From Oscillospiraceae bacterium (GTDB taxonomy: Bacteria; Bacillota; Clostridia; Oscillospirales; CAG-272): a stretch of 64,000 nt of DNA. A program made the position numbers and the translations under genes. Location: the NCBI GenBank assembly GCA_015064555.1, contig SVRZ01000006.1, positions 21,396 through 85,395 of the forward strand, given 5' to 3'. Every line of letters starts with the position of its first letter. The stretch's first letter is position 1. Of this stretch, positions 50,421 through 59,293 are shown piece by piece. The notes beneath the pieces were generated by a model. It saw nothing but the letters and a program-made list of their open reading frames with translations, searched no databases and was not told where the DNA came from.

Positions 50421-51212
50421 TTATTTTGCGTCCTTAGCCGCCTTAACGATATCTCCAACACCGTTCAGAATGTATCTTGGGCGGTAGGGGAAGTTATCTA
50501 TGTCCTCTATCGCGGTAACACCGCTGAGAACAAGAACGGTATCAACGTTAGACTCTATGCCCGCAATTATGTCCGTATCCATTCTATCGCCTATAAAGGC
50601 AATATCCGCACTATGACAGCCGAGCTTTCGCAGACCGTGTCTGAGCATAAGAGGGTTGGGCTTGCCGACAAAATAAGCCTTTTTTCCGGTAGCGATCTCT
50701 ATAGGCGCGACCAGCGAGCCGGTAGCCGGCATGACACCCTTTTCGGTAACGCCGATTGTATCGGGATTTGCGCCGATCAGCTTAGCACCTTTATTGACAA
50801 GCTCGATAGCCTTTTCAAGCTTTTCAAAGCAATAGGTACGAGTCTCTCCAATAACAACGTAATCGGGGTTTATATCGTTCATGTATATCTTCTGATCGTA
50901 AAGCGCCTTGGCGAGAGCCGCCTCGCCTATAACGTATGCGGTGCATCCGGGTGCCTGGCTGTGGAGAAATTCGGCAGTTGCCATAGCGCTGGTATAGAAA
51001 TGATCTGCCGAAACGGAAAGTCCCATCCGCTCGAGCTTCATGCTCAGCTCATGTGGAGTTCTCTCGGGACTGTTGGTAAGAAAAACAAACTTCTTGCCGC
51101 TTTCGATCATCCAGTTAACAAAATCTGATGCGCCGTCAAGAATTTTCTTTCCATGATATATAACGCCGTCCATATCGCATATGAAGCCCTCTTTATTCAG
51201 TATTCTATCCAT
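50421..51212 (-). CDS. HAD-IIA family hydrolase (NagD-like)
   Basis: A 263-residue phosphatase. C-D-M-D-G-V-I-Y-H-G near residue 11 is motif I, F-L-T-N-S-P-E-R-T motif II, G-K-P-N-P-L-M motif III and G-D-R-M-D-T-D motif IV, with the C2 cap between. This is the NagD/AraL type, which dephosphorylates nucleotides or sugar phosphates broadly. The start at 51212 has AGAAGGG; a longer frame from 51296 reads through the promoter. Confidence 0.92.
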   Translation of the reverse strand: MDRILNKEGFICDMDGVIYHGKKILDGASDFVNWMIESGKKFVFLTNSPERTPHELSMKLERMGLSVSADHFYTSAMATAEFLHSQAPGCTAYVIGEAALAKALYDQKIYMNDINPDYVVIGETRTYCFEKLEKAIELVNKGAKLIGANPDTIGVTEKGVMPATGSLVAPIEIATGKKAYFVGKPNPLMLRHGLRKLGCHSADIAFIGDRMDTDIIAGIESNVDTVLVLSGVTAIEDIDNFPYRPRYILNGVGDIVKAAKDAK

Positions 51213-51286
51213 TGATAACACCCTTCTTTCATGCGTTGGCAAAGGCATACGAAAGCAGCCCTTTCCATATTTGTATCTTTGATGTA

Positions 51287-51315
51287 AGTATACCATCTTT
51301 AAACTCTTTTGTCAA
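51287..51315 (-). promoter_or_regulatory. Promoter of the nagD-like gene
   Basis: Minus strand TTGACA (51315-51310) and TATACT (51292-51287), 17-bp spacer, TGG before the -10 box. Confidence 0.82.
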
Positions 51316-51497
51316 GAGCCGACTGCATGAAAGTCGGGTTTGATATAGGGCGGTAATAATGAAAAAATCTCTCATGTTCCGGAGTCTAACGGAAAATAAT
51401 AGCAGTAATTCATACTAATACGCGCTTTTTTTGGAAACAAGCTTCGAAGATCAAATGCACCGAAATTAAGATTGAAAGACAACTATTATTTGCAAAA

Positions 51498-52466
51498 TTA
51501 CGGATTTTCCACTAGTATATCGTCGTCGGTTCTCATTTTATAGCTTACAAGGTTATCCGATTTAATATCATTGATCTTCATCTTTATTGCACTTATCCTG
51601 AAGCGGTTGTAGGTTTTATAGTAATAGACTCCGCCTCCGAGGTCCATAATCGATGAATACTGAGTCATATCGAGGCCGTCATCACTTCTCTCGCATCCCT
51701 TTGTTTTAGCCGCAGAGTCCAGAATATGAAGGGCTTGGCAAACACCATCCGCCTCGGATTTCGCTTCCGGTGAATTGAGAAGGTTGAAGGCAGCGCGGAT
51801 AAATCGCGACGAGGATGAGCTGCCCCCGGGAAGTCCCATAGTGCCGGTTCCTCCGCTGAATGGGCTGAGTCTGAGTCTATCGGTAAAACGGTTTTCTACC
51901 GCGTCTGCCGTAAGGTTAAGATAGCATCTCAAGTTTTCCCGATGATAATCAAATGGTGGGTTATTAGTCAGCACGCCTATGGGGTTATCATAGATTTTTA
52001 TCCCATCCTCGCGCGGCTCAAGCACTATACATTCACGTTTGTCTGCAACTATATAGTGAAGCTCCGCTGCAGGGTATTTATCCGAAAACGGCTCTGAGGT
52101 GAGCGAAATATCAGGAATAAGGCTGCGCACCTCGGCAACGCTTTTTATATTGCAAAGAAGGTATGGGATAAGCTCGAATGAGGCGAGATTGATCCCGGTC
52201 GGCTTCGGGGCGGTATATTTGCAATATCCGACGAAGTTAAGGGCACATACCCCGAGCCCGTGTTGATTAAATCCGTCATAATAAAGCGGATAACCGTCGA
52301 CAACGGTTGCCATCCCCAAGACGGCGTTGTGCCGGCTGTTTTCTCCGAGATATCTGAACTTCAGGCGAAATTCGTTTGGCATAAGGGTAACACTCTCGCG
52401 GTATCTGTGGCAGAGATCGAGGTTTCTGCCGAGAAATCTTTCCGAATAATAAATAGCGGTACACAT
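51498..52466 (-). CDS. Choloylglycine hydrolase family protein (bile salt hydrolase / penicillin V acylase type)
   Basis: A 322-residue Ntn hydrolase. After removal of Met1 the nucleophile would be Cys2 (M-C-T-A-I). R14 and D17 in G-R-N-L-D-L, the N in L-T-N-N-P-P-F-D-Y and the R in S-S-S-R-F-I-R-A-A match the known catalytic and binding set of bile salt hydrolases. There is no signal peptide, so it is cytoplasmic. It could free bile acids from taurine or glycine, or cleave other amides such as N-acyl homoserine lactones or penicillin V; sequence alone does not settle this. It lies 64 bases after manA and probably shares its transcript. Confidence 0.88.
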   Translation of the reverse strand: MCTAIYYSERFLGRNLDLCHRYRESVTLMPNEFRLKFRYLGENSRHNAVLGMATVVDGYPLYYDGFNQHGLGVCALNFVGYCKYTAPKPTGINLASFELIPYLLCNIKSVAEVRSLIPDISLTSEPFSDKYPAAELHYIVADKRECIVLEPREDGIKIYDNPIGVLTNNPPFDYHRENLRCYLNLTADAVENRFTDRLRLSPFSGGTGTMGLPGGSSSSSRFIRAAFNLLNSPEAKSEADGVCQALHILDSAAKTKGCERSDDGLDMTQYSSIMDLGGGVYYYKTYNRFRISAIKMKINDIKSDNLVSYKMRTDDDILVENP

Positions 52467-52530
52467 GATCGGAAATTCTCCTTTTTCGATTAGTGTACCG
52501 CTTTGTTATGCTTTTATGTGCTGATGCGTG

Positions 52531-53478
52531 TCATAATTCAACCGTTATAAACTTGAGATCTCCCTTGACGGTAAAGAATCTGTCTATCTTATCCGCAGGG
52601 ATAAATACCGTATCCGTGTCGGAAAGCCCGACTGCCGCTTTCTCATCACCGTCGGGGCAGATGACTCCTGCTCCCTCGATCACGGTCAGGCACAGGAAGG
52701 TGGCATCTCCTACCTTGAGCTTCTGCTCGCCGCCGCGGACCGTGTATTCCGCTGCGGTGAAATAATCGCACTTTCCTATAAGTCTTGCATCCTTATATCT
52801 TCCATAAACATCCTTCGGCTCTGTCGGTCTGTAAACGTCGGGGATAAGAACGTCAAGCGCCTTTTCAACGTGGAGCTCGCGCTTGTTTCCGGATGCATCC
52901 CTTCGCCCGTAGTCATAAAGACGGTAGGTGAGAGTGCTGTTCTGCTGTATCTCGAATATACGTACTCCTGCCCCTATGGCGTGTATTGTTCCCGAGGGAA
53001 TAAAGAATACGTCACCTGCCTTTACTTCTTTGAAGGATAGCAGCTCTTCAATGCTTTCGTCGGCTATTTTTTCCGCAACCTCTTCGGGGGTGGATCTGCG
53101 CTTGAGTCCCATATAGAGGCCTGCACCCTCGTCGGCACTCACAACGTACCACATTTCGGTCTTTCCGTACTGCCCTTCGACATCAAGTGCGTAATCGTCA
53201 TTCGGATGCACCTGTACCGATAGCTTCTCCCTCGCGTCGATAAACTTTGTGAGCACAGGGAAAAATTCAAATCGGCGCGCCCGTCTGCCTGTCATTGGCT
53301 TGGTTATTATTTCGCTTATGCTCTTGCCGTCGATTTTTGACTCGCTTCCGGGTACAAAAGAAAGCTCCCAGCTTTCGCCTATGCGGTCCATTCCGCCGTG
53401 GTCCTTGTATTTTTTTAGCCAATCTCCACCCCATATATTGGCGTGAAGACTGGGTGTAAGCTTGTAAATCTTATTCAT
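52531..53478 (-). CDS. manA: Mannose-6-phosphate isomerase, class I
   Basis: A 315-residue cupin-fold isomerase of the short Firmicutes type. The zinc ligands are in V-Q-V-H-P-N-D (Q and H), in K-T-E-M-W-Y (E) and in G-T-I-H-A-I-G (H). I-W-G-G-D-W-L near the start and the G-E-S-W-E-L-S block are typical. It interconverts mannose-6-phosphate and fructose-6-phosphate. The ATG at 53478 has AAAGGAG; the frame upstream to 53508 overlaps the promoter. Confidence 0.92.
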   Translation of the reverse strand: MNKIYKLTPSLHANIWGGDWLKKYKDHGGMDRIGESWELSFVPGSESKIDGKSISEIITKPMTGRRARRFEFFPVLTKFIDAREKLSVQVHPNDDYALDVEGQYGKTEMWYVVSADEGAGLYMGLKRRSTPEEVAEKIADESIEELLSFKEVKAGDVFFIPSGTIHAIGAGVRIFEIQQNSTLTYRLYDYGRRDASGNKRELHVEKALDVLIPDVYRPTEPKDVYGRYKDARLIGKCDYFTAAEYTVRGGEQKLKVGDATFLCLTVIEGAGVICPDGDEKAAVGLSDTDTVFIPADKIDRFFTVKGDLKFITVEL

Positions 53479-53498
53479 AATCGATCTCCTTTTCCTAC

Positions 53499-53527
53499 AT
53501 TTTACCATCTTACCGCCTTTGTGTCAA
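53499..53527 (-). promoter_or_regulatory. Promoter of manA and the choloylglycine hydrolase gene
   Basis: Minus strand TTGACA (53527-53522) and TAAAAT (53504-53499), 17-bp spacer, TGG before the -10 box. The start point is very close to the ribosome site, so the leader is minimal. Confidence 0.82.
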
Positions 53528-53671
53528 TGATTTATTCATTTAAATATTAATTTTGTGTAAAAACTATTTATTTTTTTTATTTTGTGTGCTATACTAATAT
53601 GAACTATTATCGTCCCTGGCGATTTTTGTCGTAAAAACGCACAGTATCCACAAAAAGAAAGAAGGTAAAAT

Positions 53672-54829
53672 ATGAAAAAGGAAAAAAAGGCACTCTGCGA
53701 TGACGTGTCCTGCCGAATGGGCAAGGTTGGCGGTCAGGCTGTCATTGAGGGTGTTATGATGAAGGCAGGTAAGAGAACGGTCACTACCTGCAGAAAGGAT
53801 AACGGCGAGCTCGTCGTTACCGATGACAGCTTTGTTTCCGTAAGAGAGAAGAATAAGCTTCTTAATTTTCCTCTTTTGCGCGGTATTATCAATTTTGTTG
53901 AAATGATGATCCTCAGCTTTAAGACTCTCGGTGCATCTGCCGATGCGCTCGGGCTTGAGGAGGAGGAGACAAAGTTTGAAAAATGGCTTAAAAAGCATCT
54001 CGGCATAGGAATAACAAGCGTGATCATGGCGATAGGACTTGTGCTTGGTCTTGCACTTTCTCTGGTGCTGTTTATGTTCTTACCCATATGGACGGCAGAT
54101 TTTATAAACGGTCTTTCGGTCAGACTCCTTGATTTCGATCTGGGCATATGGAAAAGAGTTCTTGAGGGTATTCTGAAGGCGGCTATATTCGTACTTTACC
54201 TCTGGCTCATATCCTTTATGCGCGATATAAAGCGTACGTTCATGTATCACGGTGCAGAGCATAAGACGATAGCCTGCTATGAGGCGGGCGATGAGCTGAC
54301 ACCCGAAAATGCTATGAAGCACAAGCGCTTCCATCCCCGTTGCGGAACGAGCTTTATGTTCTTTATGATACTTCTCGGAATCCTCGCGGGCATACTTATC
54401 GACGTCATTATTCCCGGTCTTAAGGGCTGGCAGTATAAATGCATAAGACTCCTTATCCTTCCGCTTATTGTCGGTGTCGGCTATGAGTTTATCAGATTTG
54501 CGGGCAAGCACGATAACGTGATCGTGAGGATACTTTCCGCGCCCGGTCTTTGGGTGCAGAGGCTCACCACGAAGGAGCCCACCGCCGATATGCTCGAGGT
54601 AGCCATCACGTCCACCAAGTGCGCTCTGCGCGATGAAAATCCCGAATGGATGGCATTTTACGAGAGCCGCGCATGGGAGAAGAAGGAAGAGGAAGAATCG
54701 CACGTCGAATCGGATGATGAGCAAAAGACGGATGCCGATACCGTGGCAGAGTCCGATATCTCGGAGAAGACCTCGGAGCAGGAGAGCAGCGATATCGCGG
54801 GCAAGGCCGACGAATCGGAGGTCGGATAA
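53672..54829 (+). CDS. DUF1385 family membrane protein
   Basis: A 385-residue protein. G-G-Q-A-V-I-E-G-V-M-M lies near residue 20, M-Y-H-G-A-E-H-K-T-I near 190 and H-P-R-C-G-T-S-F near 225, all hallmarks of DUF1385. About four transmembrane helices span residues 105-290, and the last 80 residues are very acidic (E-S-H-V-E-S-D-D-E). The gene often precedes prmC in Clostridia, as here with a one-base overlap. Function unknown. It is the first gene of the long operon. Confidence 0.9.
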   Translation: MKKEKKALCDDVSCRMGKVGGQAVIEGVMMKAGKRTVTTCRKDNGELVVTDDSFVSVREKNKLLNFPLLRGIINFVEMMILSFKTLGASADALGLEEEETKFEKWLKKHLGIGITSVIMAIGLVLGLALSLVLFMFLPIWTADFINGLSVRLLDFDLGIWKRVLEGILKAAIFVLYLWLISFMRDIKRTFMYHGAEHKTIACYEAGDELTPENAMKHKRFHPRCGTSFMFFMILLGILAGILIDVIIPGLKGWQYKCIRLLILPLIVGVGYEFIRFAGKHDNVIVRILSAPGLWVQRLTTKEPTADMLEVAITSTKCALRDENPEWMAFYESRAWEKKEEEESHVESDDEQKTDADTVAESDISEKTSEQESSDIAGKADESEVG

Positions 54830-55647
54830 TGAAATTTTCGGAGGCGGTGCGTCTGCTCGCCGAATCGGGAGTTGACTCGCCGCGCTACGATGCCGCAGAA
54901 ATATTCTCGGTGCTCGGAGGATGTGGGAGAGCTATGCTTTTTGCATCGGATCCCGAGTGCGATTCACCAAAGGTCAGCCTCGCGGTAATGCGCCGTGCCA
55001 AAAGAGAGCCGCTTCAGTATATACTCGGGGCAGTGGACTTCTTTCGCGAGAAATACGAGGTGAGCAGGGATTGTCTGATCCCCCGTCAGGATACCGAGCT
55101 TCTCGTTGAATATGCGATAGGACATATTCCGTCGGGCGCGAGGATAGCAGATCTTTGCACAGGCAGCGGCTGTGTCGGTATATCCATACTTGCAAATACC
55201 GAAAATACAAGCGCAGTTCTCTCGGATCTGTCAGATGGTGCGCTTGAGCTCGCGAGAAAAAATGCCGTCATAAACGGTGTCTGCGACCGCGCCGAATTCG
55301 TTGCCTGCGATCTTCTTCGCGAGGAGCTTCCGGGTGAATTTTTCGCGGTGGTCTCAAATCCGCCCTACGTCACGGAGGATGCATACCTATCTCTTGAAAG
55401 CGAGATATTCTTTGAGCCGAGATCGGCTTTTGTAGCCGATGAAAACGGCTTACAGTTTTATAAAAAATTTATCCCCACCTATAAGACGAAAATATCCCGA
55501 GAAGGCTTTCTGGCATTCGAGATCGGATATGATCAGGCAGAGTCGCTTCGGCGTATTGCCGAGTCCGAGGGGATGAAGTGTGAAATAATCAAGGATTATT
55601 CGGGCAACGACAGAGTTGCCGTCTTACGACCGATCGCGGATCGGTAA
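54829..55647 (+). CDS. prmC: Peptide chain release factor N5-glutamine methyltransferase
   Basis: A 272-residue methyltransferase that modifies the GGQ glutamine of release factors. The SAM-binding motif I is I-A-D-L-C-T-G-S-G-C-V-G-I-S near residue 105 and the catalytic N-P-P-Y is at 177-180. The N-terminal helical domain has R-E-P-L-Q-Y-I-L-G. Its start overlaps the DUF1385 stop by one base. prfA is not in this window. Confidence 0.95.
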   Translation: MKFSEAVRLLAESGVDSPRYDAAEIFSVLGGCGRAMLFASDPECDSPKVSLAVMRRAKREPLQYILGAVDFFREKYEVSRDCLIPRQDTELLVEYAIGHIPSGARIADLCTGSGCVGISILANTENTSAVLSDLSDGALELARKNAVINGVCDRAEFVACDLLREELPGEFFAVVSNPPYVTEDAYLSLESEIFFEPRSAFVADENGLQFYKKFIPTYKTKISREGFLAFEIGYDQAESLRRIAESEGMKCEIIKDYSGNDRVAVLRPIADR

Positions 55648-55691
55648 CCTTTTCTCATCCTGCCTCATATATTCTCTTTGAGGTGATGAGA

Positions 55692-56738
55692 TTGAAAAAA
55701 TATGTTGAACGGCTTAAAGAGAGTCCGCAGTCTGCCGTAATATTCGGCGGCAGAGGCTGTGAGGCTAGCGTGTCTGGGAAAAGTGCTATGCGCTTCATAT
55801 GCGAAGCGAAGGAGGCAGGCATAGAGCTTTTACCGATATTTATAAATGCGGACGGTGCCTTCTTCATTTATCGGGGCGATCCGGAGAAGATAGGCGGCGA
55901 CCGTCCGTTTCCTGAGAGCGAGCTTATTGCGGCGGAGCCGACCTTTGGCGGCATTCGTGTGCTCGGAGAAAAGATCGTTATTGACACTGTCATTCCCATA
56001 TTGCACGGCGATCACGGTGAGGACGGTGAGATACAGGGAATGCTTTCCTCCTTCGGCATCCGATACGTCGGTGCGGATACCGTATGCGGTGCCGTGGCGG
56101 CGGATAAGATATATACGAAGGCTGTGGCATCCTCCTTCGGAATACCAACCCTGCCGCATGTACTGATAACGTCGCGCATGACGGAGGATGAGATATGCCG
56201 CAGAATATCCGAGATAGGCTATCCCGTGTTCGTGAAGCCTTGCAGACTCGGAAGCTCTGTAGGAGCATTCGGCGCACGCGATGATAAGGAGCTTATAACG
56301 CTCCTTCTTGAAAACCTTTCCGTAGCGGAAAGATTTATGGCAGAGCCGTGCCTCTTATCCAAAAGAGAGCTCGAATGTGCCTATTTCTCGGCGGCGGGAA
56401 GAACCGTCATATCAGCACCGGGCGAGGTCCTGTGCGACGGATTTTACGATTACAATCTGAAATATTCGCCGAGCGGTGCCGAGATCCGTCCGATAGCCGA
56501 CGTGTCCGAGAAGATAAAAAGCACCGTCATCGGATACACCTCGGTATTGGCAGAGGCGCTCTCCTTTGGCCATATGGCGAGAGTTGATTATTTTCTCACG
56601 GGTGACGGGGAAATATATCTGAATGAAATAAATACCATGCCGGGGCTTACCTCGGGAAGCCTTTATCCCTTGATGCTTCGCGCATCGGGTGTTGATTTCG
56701 CTTCATTTATAGGTGCGCTTCTTTCGGAGGGCAGATGA
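55692..56738 (+). CDS. D-alanine--D-alanine ligase family protein
   Basis: A 348-residue ATP-grasp enzyme that would join two D-alanines for peptidoglycan. H-G-D-H-G-E-D-G-E-I-Q-G, V-K-P-C-R-L-G-S-S-V-G and N-E-I-N-T-M-P-G-L-T are the signature blocks. The start is uncertain: GAGGTG (55680-55685) lies 6 bases before a TTG at 55692, good spacing, but directly touches the ATG at 55686. I favour TTG; the other choice adds only two residues. The next gene is glutamate racemase, so the two supply D-amino acids for the wall. Confidence 0.88.
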   Translation: MKKYVERLKESPQSAVIFGGRGCEASVSGKSAMRFICEAKEAGIELLPIFINADGAFFIYRGDPEKIGGDRPFPESELIAAEPTFGGIRVLGEKIVIDTVIPILHGDHGEDGEIQGMLSSFGIRYVGADTVCGAVAADKIYTKAVASSFGIPTLPHVLITSRMTEDEICRRISEIGYPVFVKPCRLGSSVGAFGARDDKELITLLLENLSVAERFMAEPCLLSKRELECAYFSAAGRTVISAPGEVLCDGFYDYNLKYSPSGAEIRPIADVSEKIKSTVIGYTSVLAEALSFGHMARVDYFLTGDGEIYLNEINTMPGLTSGSLYPLMLRASGVDFASFIGALLSEGR

Positions 56739-57422
56739 ATGGTAGGGATATTTGACAGCGGTGTCGGAGGCGAGGCTGCGCTTTCAGAGCTCAGAATGCT
56801 TCGTCCGTCTGCCGACGTTTGCTTCCTTGCAGACAGAGAAAATGCTCCGTATGGCACAAAGAGTCCCTCCGAGCTGGTGAGGCTCGTGTCGGCGGCTCTT
56901 GAAAGACTTTATTCAAAGGGTGCTTCTCCCGTGCTTATAGCCTGCTGTACCGCTTCGACCGTTTTTCATCTTCTGCCGAAGGAGCTTCGCGTAAATGCTA
57001 TTCCTATAATACACAGAGTCGCGGAGGCGGCGGTGATGGCATCGGCAAGCAAGCGTATAGGAGTAATATCGACCGAGGCGACCTACAAAAGCGGTGCGTT
57101 CGTTGACTCGATAGAGCGGCTTTGCGGGTGTGCACACGTTGTGTCTTGCCATTCGGGCGAGCTGGTTTCGCTTGCCGAGGCGGGATATTCGGATGAAAAT
57201 ATGAATTCGGAGTGCAGGGATAAAATAAGATCGGCGCTTTCTCCGCTTTGCACAGAGGCGATCGATACCGTTATATTGGGATGCACTCATTTCGCAAGAT
57301 TTGACAAAACTATAGAAGAAATACTTTGTGTCAGAACGGTAAATTCGGCAAGAATAGGCGCAGCCGCGCTTGCCTCCATGATACCTCCCCTGAAAGGAAA
57401 GGGGCTGACCTGTAACATATAA
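56739..57422 (+). CDS. murI: Glutamate racemase, with an altered active-site motif
   Basis: A 227-residue racemase, shorter than the usual 260-270. F-D-S-G-V-G-G at residues 5-11 and N-A-P-Y-G match the family. The two catalytic cysteines are C69 (I-A-C-C-T-A-S) and the one in L-G-C-T-H-F. Normally Cys69 is followed by Asn (C-N-T); here the next codon is TGT, giving C70 in place of that substrate-binding asparagine. It could still be a glutamate racemase or a related aspartate/glutamate racemase. It starts one base after the ligase stop, with GGAGG upstream. Confidence 0.85.
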   Translation: MVGIFDSGVGGEAALSELRMLRPSADVCFLADRENAPYGTKSPSELVRLVSAALERLYSKGASPVLIACCTASTVFHLLPKELRVNAIPIIHRVAEAAVMASASKRIGVISTEATYKSGAFVDSIERLCGCAHVVSCHSGELVSLAEAGYSDENMNSECRDKIRSALSPLCTEAIDTVILGCTHFARFDKTIEEILCVRTVNSARIGAAALASMIPPLKGKGLTCNI

Positions 57423-57440
57423 AGAGAAGGGAATTTTAAA

Positions 57441-57797
57441 ATGGCAAAATACAGAAGGGGCAGAATAAACGATGCCGTAGCTGAGGAGCTTGCAATAGCA
57501 CTCGGTGAGGTAAGAGAGCCTAAGGTTATAAATAATTTCGTGAGCATAACCCGTGCGGAGGTTGCTCCCGACCTCAAGTATGCAAGCATATATTTCTCCT
57601 GTATAGGAGATAGTGATGAGGCACTTGCGGGACTCAAAAAATGCACGGGTATGCTGCGACACCACCTTGCAACAACACTCAATCTGCGTATCACGCCGGA
57701 GCTTGCTTTTATAAAGGACGGCTCTATAGAGCATGGTGCAAAGATAGCAAGACTTCTTGAAGAAATCCATGCCAAGGACGAGAAAAACGATGACTGA
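57441..57797 (+). CDS. rbfA: Ribosome-binding factor A
   Basis: A 118-residue KH-fold protein for 30S maturation and cold growth. R-I-N-D-A-V-A-E-E-L near the start, I-T-R-A-E-V-A-P-D-L-K-Y-A and the C-terminal L-R-I-T-P-E-L-A-F match RbfA. It overlaps the following DHH gene by 8 bases. GAGAAGGG precedes the ATG. The usual neighbours nusA, infB and truB are absent here. Confidence 0.95.
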   Translation: MAKYRRGRINDAVAEELAIALGEVREPKVINNFVSITRAEVAPDLKYASIYFSCIGDSDEALAGLKKCTGMLRHHLATTLNLRITPELAFIKDGSIEHGAKIARLLEEIHAKDEKNDD

Positions 57798-58794
57798 TTA
57801 TAAGCAGCTTACCGTGCGCGAATGCGCGCAGAGAATACTTGAGGTTGAGCACCCTCTGGTTATTATGCACGTACGTCCTGACGGCGATACCGTCGGCAGT
57901 GCCGCGGCGCTTATGACTATATTCCATAAGCTCGGCAAGGCTCCTCTGTGGGCATGCTCGGATCCCATCCCCGAGAGGCTTGAGTTTTTACTCGCGAATT
58001 TCAGGGAGGCATATAAATATGAGTATGAGAGCTCGACGGTAGTCACGGTGGACGTTCCAACCAAGGAGCAGATAGGCGATATATACGATTATCTTCCCGC
58101 ACCTGCGTTTATGATAGATCATCACGAGGTTGGAGCTCCGTTTGCGGATAACTTTATAATCGGTGGTGCATCCAGCGCCGGCGAGGTTGTTATGCGTGTC
58201 ATAGAGGAGCTTCAGGATATGGGGAAGATCACCCTTGAGCGCGAGCTTGCATATCCGCTCTATGCCGCTATCAGCTCGGATACGGGATGCTTCAGATATT
58301 CCAATGCTACCCCCGAGACGTTGAGAAGGGGAGCAACACTTATAGAAACGGGCATTGATTATGCCGATATAAACAACCGCCTGTTCAATAGCAAGACTCC
58401 GCGCCAGATACGTGCGGAGGGCTTCGTTGCTAAGAATATAAAGACCGAGGCGGGAGGCAGGATAGCTTATGCTACCGTAACGCGCCGTGAGAGAAACTGT
58501 CTTGACGTGCTTATGGAGCATTTTGAGACCGCGATAGACGTAGTGCGCTCGGTCGCATTCGTTGAGATATCCTTCGTCATTAAGGAAACCGACAAGGGCG
58601 AGTTCAAGGCATCCTTGCGAAGCACTGGTGCGGACGTTGCCGCAGTTTGTGCGGTGTTCGGCGGAGGCGGACATATACGCGCGGCGGGATGCACCGTAGA
58701 TGCGCGCAATATATCGCAGGCGGCAAAGAAGCTGATCACCGTCATTAAGGATATGTATTATCCCGATGCGGATGAGCCTGCGGACAAGCAGTAA
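57790..58794 (+). CDS. nrnA: Bifunctional oligoribonuclease/PAP phosphatase
   Basis: A 334-residue DHH/DHHA1 protein with H-V-R-P-D-G-D-T-V-G-S, M-I-D-H-H-E-V and V-F-G-G-G-G-H-I-R-A-A-G. The rbfA-nrnA order is common in Firmicutes, which marks this as the canonical NrnA. It degrades 2-5-base RNAs and pAp. The start at 57790 lies inside the end of rbfA; the frame before it reads open but lacks a ribosome site. Two further DHH genes are at 46887-48825. Confidence 0.92.
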   Translation: MTDYKQLTVRECAQRILEVEHPLVIMHVRPDGDTVGSAAALMTIFHKLGKAPLWACSDPIPERLEFLLANFREAYKYEYESSTVVTVDVPTKEQIGDIYDYLPAPAFMIDHHEVGAPFADNFIIGGASSAGEVVMRVIEELQDMGKITLERELAYPLYAAISSDTGCFRYSNATPETLRRGATLIETGIDYADINNRLFNSKTPRQIRAEGFVAKNIKTEAGGRIAYATVTRRERNCLDVLMEHFETAIDVVRSVAFVEISFVIKETDKGEFKASLRSTGADVAAVCAVFGGGGHIRAAGCTVDARNISQAAKKLITVIKDMYYPDADEPADKQ

Positions 58795-58822
58795 TTCCGA
58801 TTTGATCCCAGAGGAAAAATCA

Positions 58823-59272
58823 ATGGAAATAAGACGTATGATAGCAGGCGATGCACCTATGGTTGCAGAGCTGGAGAGGGAAGTATTCTCCGATCCGTGG
58901 TGCGAGAAGGATATATTCTTCTATATTTGTATGAATGGCGGAATGTGCTACAGCGCTGTATCCGAAGGAAGATTGATCGCATACATAATAGGCCGCGTCA
59001 TCCCACCCGAGGGTGAGATATACAGGATAGCAACTGCGCCCGGATACCGCAGACGCGGAATAGCCTACAGGCTTCTCGATTACGCGGCAAAGACCGAGCG
59101 CGGCAGAGGGCTTGAAAGCCTTTTCCTCGAGGTGAGGAGCAGAAACGTGCCTGCCAGAAATCTTTATCACGCCTACGGCTTCAGAGAAATAGGACTCAGA
59201 AAAAATTATTATTCGGATCCGACGGACGATGCGGTGGTTATGCTGCGCGCTCATTCCGCGGATATGGTATAG
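58823..59272 (+). CDS. rimI: Ribosomal-protein-alanine N-acetyltransferase RimI-like
   Basis: A 149-residue GNAT acetyltransferase. The acetyl-CoA loop is P-G-Y-R-R-R-G-I-A, and L-E-V-R-S-R-N-V-P-A-R-N-L-Y and Y-G-F follow as in RimI. The next gene is tsaD, 21 bases on, the standard partner. AGAGGAAA precedes the ATG at 58823. The usual third partner tsaB is not nearby. Confidence 0.9.
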   Translation: MEIRRMIAGDAPMVAELEREVFSDPWCEKDIFFYICMNGGMCYSAVSEGRLIAYIIGRVIPPEGEIYRIATAPGYRRRGIAYRLLDYAAKTERGRGLESLFLEVRSRNVPARNLYHAYGFREIGLRKNYYSDPTDDAVVMLRAHSADMV

Positions 59273-59293
59273 ATCCCCTACGGAAGGAAGCAT

